Shown: positions 22,727-34,100, counted from the first letter of the stretch. The stretch is 64,000 nucleotides of DNA from Odontesthes bonariensis (GCF_027942865.1 NC_134507.1:35207711-35271710), one strand, 5' to 3'. The notes: generated from the letters alone by a model not told the origin. Program-made: numbers and translations.

Positions 22727-23554
22727 TACTCAGTCGTTGAGTCAGGGCATCTAAAATAAAAAAAAAAAAAAGCAAAAAATACATTTCAGTTTAGCATAGC
22801 AGACTTCTGCCTGTGAAGGATATAAGCATATAGGCCATGTAGACAGAAACATTATGTGTGTGTGGTAGCTATCTTTCCCTCAAACATAGACATAGAATAT
22901 CCTATCCATATTTTAAGATGAAGCTTATTAAACTGAGGACTTGCTTACTTGACGATGTGGATTAATGATCTGAAAAAAGAGAAAAAGTAAATCACAGTGT
23001 CAGTAAACAGCAATTTAAAACCACTAATTAATAAAAAAAACGACAAGAAGATAGTGACAGCCACTATCCAGGCATCACGCAAGCTGACGTGTTGCTAGCG
23101 CACGCTAACTTATTCATCCAGACAACGTTGAATTCACGTCAATCTTCTGATAGTTGTGTAGCCTATTCAATCGTTTTTTTAGACACCTTGCCTCTTTGAT
23201 CGCTGATCCTAGCTAAAGGTAGGGCAAGGATATGCAGATATACTGTAACACCCCTTGCTGGGAAATAAACCGGTGAATAAAGCATTGCTAGCTAACTGAC
23301 TATTTCGTCAGGGTGTTTATGAAGCCTGCAGTTAACTTGCTTTTGACAACTTGCAGTGTTGTTGATCGGAGGAATTCTGCTTGATTTATAACAGAATGCT
23401 ATGATAGTATCTAGCCTATGCACCATGTAAACTATACATTTAACTGTGTAGTGCAGTTCAGCATTCAAAAGATTAAATCAAAGTGCTTTCTTACCTGAAA
23501 TTGATTCCGAAATAAATGGGATGGGGTGCAGTACCGCCGGTCTACCACATGATG

Positions 23555-23675
23555 GTCTCCCGGTCAACTATAAATCCATGACTTTTCGATCATCTTTCCC
23601 GGTCAACTATAAGTCGATGGCTTTTCGACATTTCCTGATTTCCCGATCAACTCAAAATCAATGACTTTTCAACAT
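23555..23675. repeat. Three-copy tandem, about 40-bp unit
   Basis: The word TCCCGGTCAACTATAA...GACTTTTCGA occurs three times with drift, in the right subterminal zone of the host element. Confidence 0.7.
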
Positions 23676-23906
23676 TACCATTATCACCCAGTAAACCAAA
23701 TATCAATGATGCATCAATCATACTAAGGATGACTATGTATCAATGTTGTTTCAATATCACTGAGGTCAACATTATGTTGTGTCGGGTTTTCATCAGTTTG
23801 CCAATAGTGATTCAATATTTATTTTGCATCAAGATTTTAATGTCAACCATTCTGATGATTCAGATGGAAAAACAATATCATTTCAATGTCAGCTTGCTAT
23901 CTGGGT

Positions 23907-24407
23907 TATCAATTTATGGTCAGACTATGTGCATACAATGTGTAATTAACACAAGTGTAGTGCAATTTGGGCAATAACTCAAACATAGTGCTATAACTTA
24001 TTTTATTTAACTCTCTTTACTTTGTATATCATGCATAGCCTATATTCTTTTTTACACTTTGTTTTAGATTAGTCTATATTAATTATATTTTTAATTATAT
24101 ATTATATTAATTATTCTATATTATACTGTAATTTAGATTTACAGAGATCATATGTGTGTGTTTGGAGCTTCTGGGGACTTGAATTTCCCTGAGGGAGTCA
24201 TCCCAAGGGATAAATAAAGTTGAGTCATGGGGCAAATAAACATGAAATATTTACTTTTTATTAAAAAAAAATATATGGACTTTGTCTGCAGTGTGATAAT
24301 TAGCTTACTACTTTGATGTTCATAATAACCTAAACATTTGAGAATTAAGCAAGTTATGTCTTGAACGTTTGAATGTTTCACCATCAACACAATGTTGTCA
24401 GTGGTAA
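23907..24407. other. AT-rich intergenic sequence
   Basis: Contains a LINE-like end with GGACTTGAATTTCCCTGAGG and GGGATAAATAAAG near 24170-24225. Otherwise nothing recognised. Confidence 0.35.
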
Positions 24408-24530
24408 GATGGCGGCCATCTGCAGACGTTCCACTCCGTTGCCCAGCAACGCGGATGAGACATCTAGCCATTCTATACCTATGAAAATAGCAACAGAAAG
24501 CTACAAGCAGGTGAGTCCAGAAAAAGGATG
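24408..24530. repeat. Segment shared, inverted, with 12840-12906
   Basis: GATGGCGGCCATCTGC, ACTCCGTTG and CTACAAGCAGGTGAGTCCAG also occur, complemented, at 12840-12906. This copy has about 60 extra bases between CCGTTG and CTACAAG. It may be a dispersed repeat, or a trace of an older, longer inverted duplication. Confidence 0.6.
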
Positions 24531-25781
24531 AATTTAGTGGTTAGACGTTAGCAGAAATGTCTTCAAATTGCTCTGTGTCATTGGTTTGATTCCTGCTCCT
24601 GGACACGGGCAGTCAGAACATGCAGCAGAGAGTAAAAAGTTCAAATAACCTAGCTGCTATTCACAGTTAGCACATCCCGCTAATGCTAATGCTAACGATC
24701 GTTACCGTTAACCGCCAAATAAGATGGAGCTTTATCCTTTTAGCTGTGTGTGAAACATACTTCTGGGCTCTTTTCTTCCTCTTTTCTAACCTTTTGGGTC
24801 AGTTTTTGACCATCCTGTCACATTTTCCACTAAAGCTGCAGTTTTCTTAACTTCTTTCTGTAGTTTTGCTGAAATCTTTTGTGATTTAAAAAGTTTGATG
24901 ATCAATGTCAAATGTAGAATGGTTCTTTCCAGACTTATCTGAGTATCATTTGGCTTTTGGATAGAAGTGTGCAGCGATGTGTTTGATGTGTTTAACGTAC
25001 ACAATATGCCATATTTCATGATTAGATCTTAAAATGACTTAATTATGGTCAATATAAATCCTTTAATTACATTAAGAGTTTAAGTTGTGTGAAGAGGAGT
25101 CATAGCATTATTATAAAGACTTGTGGGTGATCCAGGAAAGTATCACAGGAGCAGTAGAAATCCAGTTCTCCTCAGTATCAGTGTGTGATTTCTCAGATTT
25201 ACACTCAGAAGCCCATTAAAAGACAGTCTGGCTGTCCTCTTCAGAAGTGTCTCATGAAAGCTTCATTATTCACTTTCCTTTACATATCCAATATTTTCTT
25301 TTATCCACGAATCAACAAGGACTGAGCACATGATGAAAAGGTTCTGGAAATGAGAACAGGTTTAGAAACGGAGAGAATCTGAACCTCAGTCTTTGGGATG
25401 ATATTGGGACCCTTTCCTCAAACAGGATCATTGTCTTAATGTAGTAAAATGTTTTAAGTTGATGGTGTTCCACTGACTCAGATGAGATTTATGGGATATT
25501 GCACACAGTGGGTGTCAGTTTACAGAATATATCATTACATTTTTTTTCTGAATTTGATCAAAAAGCTACAAATATTTTGAACTGTGACCTTAGTGGGTCT
25601 TTAAAGAAGCATCTTAAAGTTAACAGGGATTTAAATAAAAACCAAAATAATGAGTTTAATGGAATGTGACTGGATGGTTAAAAACTGTGCAGAAAGGTTA
25701 TCAAGAGAAGAAGAAAAGTGGGTGTGGTTTAACACGCTGCACGCCACAGCTGGATTTTATCGTATGTGCTGACTGTTGCAG
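24531..25781. other. Intergenic or intronic, nothing recognised
   Basis: AT-rich with no splice-delimited open frame until the acceptor at 25781. Confidence 0.4.
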
Positions 25782-26284
25782 AGTCCATCAGTCGGAGAAC
25801 CAGAATGGAGCAGCAGAACCAGGAGCAGAACCAGGAGCAGAACCAGGAGCAGAACCAGGAGCTGAAGCAGGAGCTGAAGCAGGAGCAGAACCAGGAGCTG
25901 ATCCAGAACCAGGAGCTGATGCAGGAGCAGAAGCAGGAGCAGAACCAGGAGCAGAACCAAGAGCTGTACCAGGAGCTGATCCAGAACCAGGAGCAGAACC
26001 AGGAGCTGAAGCAGGAGCTGAAGCAGGAGCAGAACCAGGAGCTGATCCAGAACCAGGAGCTGATGCAGAAGCAGGAGCTGAAGCAGGAGCTGAAGCAGGA
26101 GCAGAACCAGGAGCAGAACCAAGAGCTGTACCAGGAGCTGATCCAGAACCAGGAGCAGAACCAGGAGCAGAACCAGGAGCAGAACCAGGCGCTGAACCAG
26201 GAGCTGAACCAGGAGCTGAACCAGGAGCTGAACCCCTCCACCAGGAACAGAGCCGGCTCATCCTCTGGGTCCGCCGGGCCACAG
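25782..26284 (+). CDS. Repeat-rich candidate exon, possibly of the right zinc-finger gene
   Basis: Bounded by an acceptor (GACTGTTGCAG) and a donor (CCACAG/GTCAGTG). In the frame with an ATG at 25805 it reads MEQQNQEQNQEQNQ and continues with EL/KQ/QN repeats to SSGSAGPQ, ending in phase 0. The zinc-finger exon at 30980 begins in phase 0 on the same strand, so the two could be joined (GPQ then KHGAQEGSR). Units of 12 bases (GAGCAGAACCAG and variants) fill 25811-26235 and a higher-order block of about 140 bases occurs twice. All frames stay open because the unit is a multiple of three, so openness alone is no evidence of coding. The link is an inference; RNA data are absent. Confidence 0.4.
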
Positions 26285-26334
26285 GTCAGTGTGGAGGACG
26301 TTTTTATTTTATTTCTTATTTATTTGGTTAGGAC

Positions 26335-28631
26335 CAGTGGCGGCTCCTCCATAGGGGCGATTTGTGCGACGCACTACCAAACACGGAGTTTTTTGTTTTT
26401 TTTTAATCTAGTTGCTAAGGCGGGACTGATCTACTGTAGGCAAACTGGTTGTATATGTCATTGTCCAATCAGATTAAGGTCCCGCCTGGTGTTACTACGC
26501 CCATTTTGTGCGATTTCTGTCAGGGTCGAATTTGCACCAGGAAGTTCCCATTGACATGAATGGTCCGTCAGTTTTTTCCGAAAATCCTGCTCCCAATGCA
26601 TTTTCTATGAGGGTTTATGTGCTCGCACAAACGACGCACAACGTGCTTTCGTCATATGTCTGTTGCGCGGGACCATGAACATTCTACGTTGAAAAAAAAA
26701 ACATTCTACGTTGTAGGGGTGGAACGGTACAAAAAACTCACGGTTCGGTACGTACCTCGGTACGGACCCTACGGTTCGGTACATTTTCGGTACAGTGCCG
26801 AATGAGGCGTGTAGCGAGGTTCGAGCACATGTAATAGATATCTGAATCCTGCCTCTTCTACAGTGGAATATGGGCGCATAGCAGATAAGATGTAAATTCC
26901 AATTGCTTCTGTAATTTTTTTGCTCTGCATGTATTCTATCCAGGGGTTACTGTAATACATTTGGGAGATGTAATTGGTCGGGTCTTTTCATGGTTCTATA
27001 GAACACATACACATCTGACGTAGGTGTGTGGTGGTCGGTAGCTACGCCCCATGTCATGCTATCACGGCTGAAATGTTTCATCATACCACACAGACAGAAG
27101 CGGCGCGTGTTTAATAAGTTAAACTTACTCTGGTCTCCTTTGTCTGCGGCGCGCTGCTCTCCTTTCTTCCTTCGTGAAACGAAGAAGTATCGCCTGCGCT
27201 TGATCCTGAGACTCTGTGAGCTCTTCCAGCCTCGATATTAGACGCCTGATGTGATTGTCCATGATTAATATCACCATCATGCAGACCATGAACACGGTGG
27301 CCTCCCCGCTCTCCATATTAGCTTCTTGGTGGTGTTTTTTCTACTTTTACCGGTTTTGTTTTGTTTTTTAATGTAGCGCTAAACGGCTAACGGCTAACAC
27401 GTCACTGACGCAGACGGCTGCGCGCGCCGCATCAGTCCCGACTCATGTGCGAATGAAGACTGAAACAGCTCCGCTGGGGAAGGACAGTTATCAGAACGAA
27501 ATTCGAGTAGGACAGTTCTGATAACTGCGTTCTTATAACTACTCTGTCCGAAAGCGTATATCTCTACGGACCAATCAGAGCTTGCATGTGGCAGTGTTTA
27601 AATGGGTCCTGAAGGAAACTCTTGCAAAATAACAGTTCCGCGTTCAGAAAACTTCCGTACCGTGTGTATTCTGCGTGGAAATGCGCGTACCGAACCGTGA
27701 CCCCCGTACCGTGACGGTTCGGTACGAATACATATACCGTGCCAGCCCTACTACGTTGTTGTTGTAACGTTGTGGTTTTCAATAAAGAAAAAAAAAAACA
27801 TTCTACGAAGAAGTTTGGAAGAATTTTGCGGGATTTTCGAGCTCGCCTTGCGAAGCAAAGATGAAACAGAGGGCTGCACCAACCCTGCTATTTTTCCAGG
27901 TAGTATTTGATGTAGCTAAATAACTTTTGTGCTCAGTCATTGACTTGTAATGATTTAAATCTTTTATATAATGTTGACAATGATAGCAGAATGTATAATG
28001 ACACATTCATTGTTAATGGTGCAGTATTACATTTAAAAAAGAGAGAAATCTCACATAAGTAAGCTGCACTTAACCATGTTTGACAACTGGTTATGCTTTT
28101 CTAAGTCATATTTTCCAAAACTTCAATAAACACTTGACTTGGATTTATATGCTGTCATTTTAATTACATTCTTTAGAATGAAAATTGAATGAATCTTATC
28201 ATTAAGAGCTTGTGTGTTTACCTATTTCATAGAATCCTGGAACAATATGAGGAAAATAAATAAATAATGGTTAAGGTGTAATATTAACTGATTGGAAAAT
28301 TATGCAAAAAATAACTAAAAATGATTACAAAAAATTATGCTACCTAGACAAATATACCTCAGTCCTATGGACTTTGATGGTACTTATGGACATAACGGGG
28401 GAAATTGCAGTCACTTTGGTTATTTGGCAGACCAAATAACCCCTCGACTCTGCGTTGTGTTTATTTAAGGAAGACAAGGAGTTTCTGGACGATTGGACAT
28501 TTTATTTCCTGTGTGGGAACATAACAGGTTTGCATCAGTGCAATCGGTTCAGCTTCGCACAGCTCACTCTGATGCAGCTTTCACAGACTGGAAATTGCAC
28601 TACCTAAAAAAAATGTCAGGAGCCGCCACTG
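26335..28631. mobile_element. hAT element with CAGTGGCGGCTCCT ends
   Basis: Fourteen-base inverted ends and a perfect 8-bp target duplication GTTAGGAC (26327-26334 and 28632-28639) define the element exactly. It is about 2.3 kb including a nested hAT of 1037 bp. No transposase frame can be read, so it is non-autonomous. It lies 50 bp downstream of the candidate exon donor at 26284. Confidence 0.9.
26714..27750. mobile_element. Nested hAT with TAGGG-type ends
   Basis: Ends TAGGGGTGGAACGGTA and, complemented, TAGGGCTGGCACGGTA; flanked by a perfect 8-bp duplication CTACGTTG (26706-26713 and 27751-27758). Subterminal GGTTCGGTACG repeats occur on both sides. A minus-strand frame at 27125-27316 ends in a basic run (RRAARRRQRRP) but shows no transposase motif. 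Confidence 0.9.
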
Positions 28632-28642
28632 GTTAGGACACT

Positions 28643-28910
28643 CAGTGTTTCCCACAGATGTGAAGGCAATGTGTGGTGGTGGGCCACGGGGGGGTTTAGA
28701 AATAACAATTCTTCAAAATAATTCCTTTGTTAATAATTGGTCACACAGAACTTTATTGTATTAATATTCACATCTTCATTGTAAACAAATGAATAACATA
28801 GCTAATTACACAGGTCGGACTGTTCAGCTGTTTCAGACTGATACCTCCGGTTCAGGCTGCTCCTCATCCTCAACACGCACGTCTCTTTTTCAGTCGCGGA
28901 AAATATTTTT
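28643..28910. mobile_element. hAT-like left end fragment
   Basis: Begins CAGTGTTTCCCACAGATG, a classic hAT-type terminus, just after the previous element. No right terminus was found, so the copy is truncated or rearranged. Confidence 0.35.
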
Positions 28911-29575
28911 CAATCAATCAAATCAAATCAATCAAATTTAATTTATATAGCCCTTTACAATCACCAACTGGTACTCAAAGTGCTTTACAACAGGATAAAA
29001 AAACAACAATACGTAAAACAAAACATAAAACACGATGCAAAAATGGTAGAAGTGCTAAAAGTGCTAAAAGTGATGCAGGGCATTAAAAGCCTTCCACAAG
29101 TGCAATAAAAATTAATTGAATAAAATTTGTATAAAATTAAGATAATTAGAGCAGAAAGAATGAGCATAGTGGCCCTAATCAGAGTTGGAACGCCAGTCTA
29201 AAAAGGTGGGTCTTAAGCTTCGATTTAAAAAGGCCGAGATCAGTGATGGTGCGGATATCAGGGGGCAGTTTGTTCCACAGTCTAGGAGCAGCAATGGCAA
29301 AGGAACGATCACCCCACTGCTTAGATCTCGACCTTGGGACCTCTAAAAGAAGCTGACCTGAAGAGCGCAGGGTTCTACCACAGTTGCGAAAAGTTAAAAT
29401 GTCTGACAGATAAGAAGGTGCCAAGCCATTAGTGGCGTAAAAAACAAACAACAGGAGTTTAAAATCGATTCTGAATCGTACTGGAAGCCAATGAAGAGAC
29501 GATAGCACAGGAGTAATGTGTTCGCGCCTTGAAGTGTCCGTTAAAAATCGGGCAGCAATACTCATACTCAATACT
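28911..29575 (-). mobile_element. L2-like LINE, 3' fragment
   Basis: On the minus strand 29571-29179 reads REHITPVLSSLHWLPVRFRI...LWNKLPPDIR...LKTHLFRLAF, the C-terminus of L2-type ORF2. It is followed by a 3' UTR and a tail of ATTTGATTGATT words (28911-28940 region). It is 5'-truncated, as is usual for LINE insertions. The motif HITPVL.SLHWLPV is shared with the L2 copy at 330-4696, but the sequence is diverged. Confidence 0.8.
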
Positions 29576-29955
29576 CATCTGGATTGAAGCAGCAAACATT
29601 CAGTGTAAGAGTTTAAAAAACCTACTTCATTTGATTCACAGCTGCTAGTGTTCTGACCTAGACAACCCAACTACTTTTTTTATTTTTTTACGGCAAACTT
29701 GCGACTAGTTAACTTTATAAAGAAGGCGTAATCGCTTGTTTGCTATGGGTCGGGTTGGGACGGGACAACATTGTATTAAAAATATAAAATATTTTTATAG
29801 GACTTTTTAATGTGTGATTTTATAGAGGCGCACATGGTACCAACCTTTCGTGAATTTCGCCAGCCGTCTTCTTTCGGTTGAGCTAATCTAACGCGACGCT
29901 GAAGCTAGCAAGCTTCAACGCTTCCAGGGAATCTTTTGAAAGATTCACATCAAAG
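29576..29955. other. No feature recognised
   Basis: Probably the continuation of whatever the LINE fragment inserted into. Contains a T-run near 29675. Confidence 0.35.
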
Positions 29956-30529
29956 TTAAGAGTCCGTACACAAAAGAGAAAAGACGGAGAGGTGACCCAT
30001 GAGAGCAGCTCTGGCTGTTTTCAACCACTGTTTAAGGGTCTTTTTAAAGGTGGTGGAATTGTCCCAGTTTCTAACACGAGTTGGCAGTGTGTTCCAGCAC
30101 TGTTCCTCTGATGGACTCCACCACTTGGCCAAACTTAGTCCTGCATCATTGCACATCAGTCTCCTCTAGTGCTCTGGTGTTTACTGTAGAGGATTCTGTC
30201 TTTATGAAATCCTGTAATAGGGGAGGGGCTAATCCTTTGGAAACCTGAAAGATGAGACAGACATCCAAAAACAGCTGATAGCTATCAAAGTCCAAGATTT
30301 TGCACTCTGATGTATGTGACCATGTTGTATAACAGCAGGAAATACGAGGAAGTATCACTGCATGCGTAGAAGTCTTCGCTGACTCCATAGTCAGGAAGGG
30401 TCTCGCATGTTTGAAATTTGATAAGTTAAATTTAATTGGATTTGTGACTTTTTTAACGTGTTGCTTAAAATTAAGATTAGAATCAAAGATTAGCCCGAGG
30501 TACTTAAAGTGTTGAACCACATCAAGTAG
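29956..30529 (-). mobile_element. LINE ORF2 C-terminal fragment at the inner edge of the right arm
   Basis: Minus-strand frames give LLDVVQHFKYLGLIFDSNLN, FKQHVKKVTNPIKFNLSNFK and CWNTLPTRVRNWDNSTTFKK, the part of non-LTR ORF2 downstream of the RT. The two frames are separated by a shift and an internal loss. It abuts the inverted-duplication arm directly at 30530. Confidence 0.7.
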
Positions 30530-32773
30530 GTTAAGTGTAAAGAATGTCATGTATTACCACCACTGTGACTTTTATTCCTTTAAACCAGCGGTCATCAACC
30601 TTTTTCAGCCCAACCTCTACATGGTGTTTAAGTGAACAACTTGGACAAGACTCTGGTTCCTTCCACCATTTAGAAATATTGTAGCTCAGGTTCCTTTTCA
30701 GAGTTTCATCATGACAAAAAGAATTAGTGAAAGAGCAAAAAGCAAGAGTTTACTGCTTAAAAAGCTGAACGTGTGCAGAACACATCAGAGCACAGTGCTG
30801 ATAGCTGAGGGCACTTATAAACGCACCCTCAGCGTTCACGTTTGATCTGTGATATTGAGACCTGTGTGGCTCGGTCTGTCCAGGTCCAGTTAGAATATGT
30901 TGGTTAGCGTAGGTTAGCTTAGATAAATCTTGTGTGAACTTCAAAAGGATCTAAGTCTTCTTCCTCTCTGTCATTGCAGAAACATGGAGCCCAAGAGGGA
31001 TCCAGATGCCACTGCTGTAAGGACTGTGGGAAAGTTATCAAACGATCAAATCTGAGGTATCATCAGAGGCTTCATACAGGAGAGAAGCCATACAGCTGTG
31101 GTCAGTGTGGGGCAGCTTTCACTAGATTATCTGATCTAAAGAAACACCAACGTAGTCACACAGGAGAGAAACCGTTCAGCTGTGGTCAGTGTGGGGCAGC
31201 TTTCACTAGATTACCTGATCTAAAGAAACACCAACGTAGTCACACAGGAGAGAAACCGTTCAGCTGTGGTCAGTGTGGGGCAGCTTTCACTTCATTAGGT
31301 AATCTAAAGAGACACCAACGTATACACACAGGAGAGAAACCTTTCAGCTGTGGTCAGTGTGGGGCAGCTTTCACTCAATTAGGTAATCTAAAGACACACC
31401 AACGTATACACACAGGAGAGAAACCGTTCAGCTGTGGTCAGTGTGGGGCAGCTTTCACTAGATTAGGTAATCTAAAGAGACACCAACGTATTCACACAGG
31501 AGAGAAGCCGTTCAGCTGTGACCAGTGTGGGGCAGTTTTCACTGCATTAGGTAATCTAAAGACACACCAACATATTCATACAGGAGAGAAGCCGTTCAGC
31601 TGTGACCAGTGTGGGGCAGTTTTCACTGCATTAGGTAATCTAAAGACACACCAACATATTCATACAGGAGAGAAGCCGTTCAGCTGTGGTCAGTGTGGGG
31701 CAGCTTTCACTCAGTTTGGTAATCTAAAGACACACCAACGTATACACACAGGTGAGAAGCCGTTCAGCTGTGACCAGTGTGGGGCAGCTTTCACTAGATT
31801 AGGTAATCTAACGACACACCAACATATTCATACAGGAGAGAAGCCATACAGCTGTGGTCAGTGTGGGGCAGCTTTCACTGCATTAGGTAATCTAAAGACA
31901 CACCAACATATTCATACAGGAGAGAAGCCGTTCAGCTGTGGTCAGTGTGGGGCAGCTTTCACTCAGTTTGGTAATCTAAAGACACACCAACGTATACACA
32001 CAGGAGAGAAGCCTTTCAGCTGTGGTCAGTGTGGGGCAGCTTTCACTAGATTAGGTAATCTAACGACACACCAACATATTCACACAGGAGAGAAACCTTT
32101 CATCTGTGGTCAGTGTGGGGCAGCTTTCACTGGATTAGGTCGTCTAAAGAGACACCAACGTAGTCACACTGCAGAGAAATGATTGGCTTAAATCAACAAC
32201 AATTTTTATGGCAGATAAGCAAACATTCACCTGAGAGCAGCTACAGGAACTACCAATCAGAAGCCTTGCATTTGTTCAGATTAAAAATCTTATGTATCCT
32301 CTGTATTTCATTGTTCTGCAGTTCATTAAAGATCAGATGTTAACTTTTCTCATGCTTTTCCTGTTCTTGCTACACAGATATTTTTGAAGAAAATGTGTGT
32401 TTGGTTACGAGGGAAAGTTGACCCTTATCATCTTCCCCAAAGACCCAGGAATCTTTAACTCAGTCTGAAAAAGGTTTGGAGTTGTTCCCTGTACTTCCCA
32501 GACAGCTGTATGATGCTCATGACTGAAGCTGAAAGTTAAGTCTGCTCCAACACTAAAAGGGCACGAGGCTCAACTTCAAGCTGTGAAACTCTTTCAAATG
32601 TCTGTTGTGTTGGAATCAGACGTGTGAACAGATTTTAGTCCAAACGCCATGGCTGCACTGAGGGAAAAGGCAGCTAAGCAAGCTAACGGTACTTTGAATT
32701 GAACCGTTTAACACGAGAAAGCTGAACTGATCTGTTTGTTGCTTCTACAACTGCTCAGTTACTCACACAATCA
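30530..32773 (+). repeat. Right arm of the inverted duplication
   Basis: Matches 7942-10091 in opposite orientation over its whole length apart from the number of finger repeats and scattered changes. Its outer edge lies at ACTCACACAATC near 32773. Confidence 0.85.
30980..32182 (+). CDS. C2H2 zinc-finger protein, terminal exon (14 fingers), right copy
   Basis: Begins after the acceptor TCTGTCATTGCAG (30979) in phase 0 and ends at TGA 32180-32182. It encodes KHGAQEGSR, a divergent first finger (HCCKDCGKVIKRSNLRYHQ) and thirteen further Kruppel-type fingers with HTGEKP linkers. Helices vary more than in the left copy: position -1 is Arg, Ser, Gln, Ala or Gly, and position 3 is Asp, Asn or Arg. 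Fingers 8-10 (ALGNLKTH, QFGNLKTH, RLGNLTTH) are repeated as 11-13, a tandem gain of about 252 bases. The last linker reads HTAEK. There is no ATG in this exon, so upstream exons are needed; 25782-26284 is a candidate. Presumed nuclear DNA-binding protein; target unknown. Confidence 0.85.
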   Translation, partial: KHGAQEGSRCHCCKDCGKVIKRSNLRYHQRLHTGEKPYSCGQCGAAFTRLSDLKKHQRSHTGEKPFSCGQCGAAFTRLPDLKKHQRSHTGEKPFSCGQCGAAFTSLGNLKRHQRIHTGEKPFSCGQCGAAFTQLGNLKTHQRIHTGEKPFSCGQCGAAFTRLGNLKRHQRIHTGEKPFSCDQCGAVFTALGNLKTHQHIHTGEKPFSCDQCGAVFTALGNLKTHQHIHTGEKPFSCGQCGAAFTQFGNLKTHQRIHTGEKPFSCDQCGAAFTRLGNLTTHQHIHTGEKPYSCGQCGAAFTALGNLKTHQHIHTGEKPFSCGQCGAAFTQFGNLKTHQRIHTGEKPFSCGQCGAAFTRLGNLTTHQHIHTGEKPFICGQCGAAFTGLGRLKRHQRSHTAEK

Positions 32774-34100
32774 GGTACTGAGCAGATTTACCAAACAGAC
32801 ATTCTGCTGTAATCTCAGATGCTCTCAGTCGCGCTGCTCACATTGTTTTAGTCCACAACTCTGTTAGCGACTGGCGCTACGGTCCTGGCTGAACAGGAAG
32901 TAGCCGCCAGAAATGCAAGACAGTCGCTGTAGCGACTGAATGTTACGCAGGACTGTCTTCCTGTATGCAGACGGTCATCAGTGAAGTCACCTCCCCCGAA
33001 TGAACCCCGTCATGTTGTGTATATGTGGCAAAACATGGCGAGCCAGCCGGGGGGCTGTTAGCGGGACAGAGACAGTCCCTCAGTCAGAGACGAACCTCAG
33101 AAGTTAAACCCAGTTTGTAACTGAGCTGACTCACAGTGGAAGTCACACGTTAGATCTGGTTCTCAGCGAGTGTTTCCTGTTGAGATCCAGCCGTGTCTGA
33201 TCAGTGCTGCAGTTTCTTGTTTTGCATTATTCTCTCCTCTTACTCAGACTACACCTGAAACTAATCAAAATCAGGAAGCAGCAAGAAGAATTGTCACATC
33301 AGCCAATTCAAAGAAGTAATAACAAGTGCTTGAAAAAGGCAAATGAATGAAGGGACATACAAATGAGGAAAATACCCTCAGTCCCCAGAAGTCTTTCTGG
33401 GGTTCCTGCTCCCAAAGCACACTGAGCGCTGCTTCTGTGCTTCAGTGTTTTTCAGTAGGTTGTGTTCACTTTTTCCACCTCCGTAATGATCTGTAAAACT
33501 GAAGGTTGTTGAAGAACACAGTGCTGGATCCAAACAATAGTGTAATGTTCCAATCTGACCTCCTGGTGGCAGTGTCGTCTCACTGGGGATTTCTCATTGA
33601 TTCTTTTAAAAGCAGGAATCAATGTCAGATATTCACGATCTGAAGGGGATGAACTCCTGTGCTTCTGCAGAATACCTGAGTTTCCTCCAGTGCGACCATA
33701 AAGTAAGTATTTTTCTCCATATATATTTATATTTACACTAACTTATAGATTTAATCTGCTGTAACTCGTGGTTAAATGGAGGTTTTTCTCTTTCTTTAAC
33801 TGCAGAATTCCACCGTAATATAATTCTAGTTAAAAAAATAAAATAATAAACTCATATGTCAGCTTTAGTTATTTATAAATGTAGATTGATGATGCATATT
33901 GGATGGAAGCTTTTGACTCTGGATGAAATGTTTTGGGTTCAGGTGGAACCGAACCAGGTCAGCACCATTATTCCAGAATTCTTTGCATCTTCTTCAGATT
34001 TTCTCTGTGAAAACAGAGACTTCTAAAACATGTTTCTGAGCTGGTGTGGATGCTGCTGGAAGGACTTCTGCTGGTCACTCAGGTAGTTTTTCACATCTGT
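32774..34100. other. Intergenic, nothing firmly recognised
   Basis: GC-richer stretch at 32840-33120 with repeated AGTCGC / AGCGACTG words, then ordinary sequence. A short segment ending AACATTAAAGTAAGT-like donors near 33700 is not convincing as an exon. Confidence 0.4.

Larger units (their letters stand above)
21334..23906. mobile_element. DNA transposon with ACCCAGATAGCAA termini, family unresolved
   Basis: Perfect 13-bp terminal inverted repeats (21334-21346 and 23894-23906) extend as about 33 imperfect bases. Subterminal zones on both sides are filled with short words such as CATTGAAA, TCAACAT and AACATTGAAAT in mirrored arrangement. Flanks do not show a convincing target duplication. 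The body holds a LINE-like tail with ATT repeats (about 21650-21726), a pogo element (21982-22726) and a three-copy tandem at 23555-23675. No transposase could be read. Size about 2.57 kb including the nested element. Confidence 0.65.

Noticed and set aside
25729-26282. Long minus-strand frames across the E/Q repeats
   Set aside because: A 12-bp repeat without stops is open in every frame; only the splice-bounded plus frame is considered.
30974-30979. Apparent Met start (MQKHG) of the zinc-finger frames
   Set aside because: The codon is TTG and lies inside the splice acceptor TTGCAG; the exon begins at AAA. The same holds for the left copy at 9659-9661.
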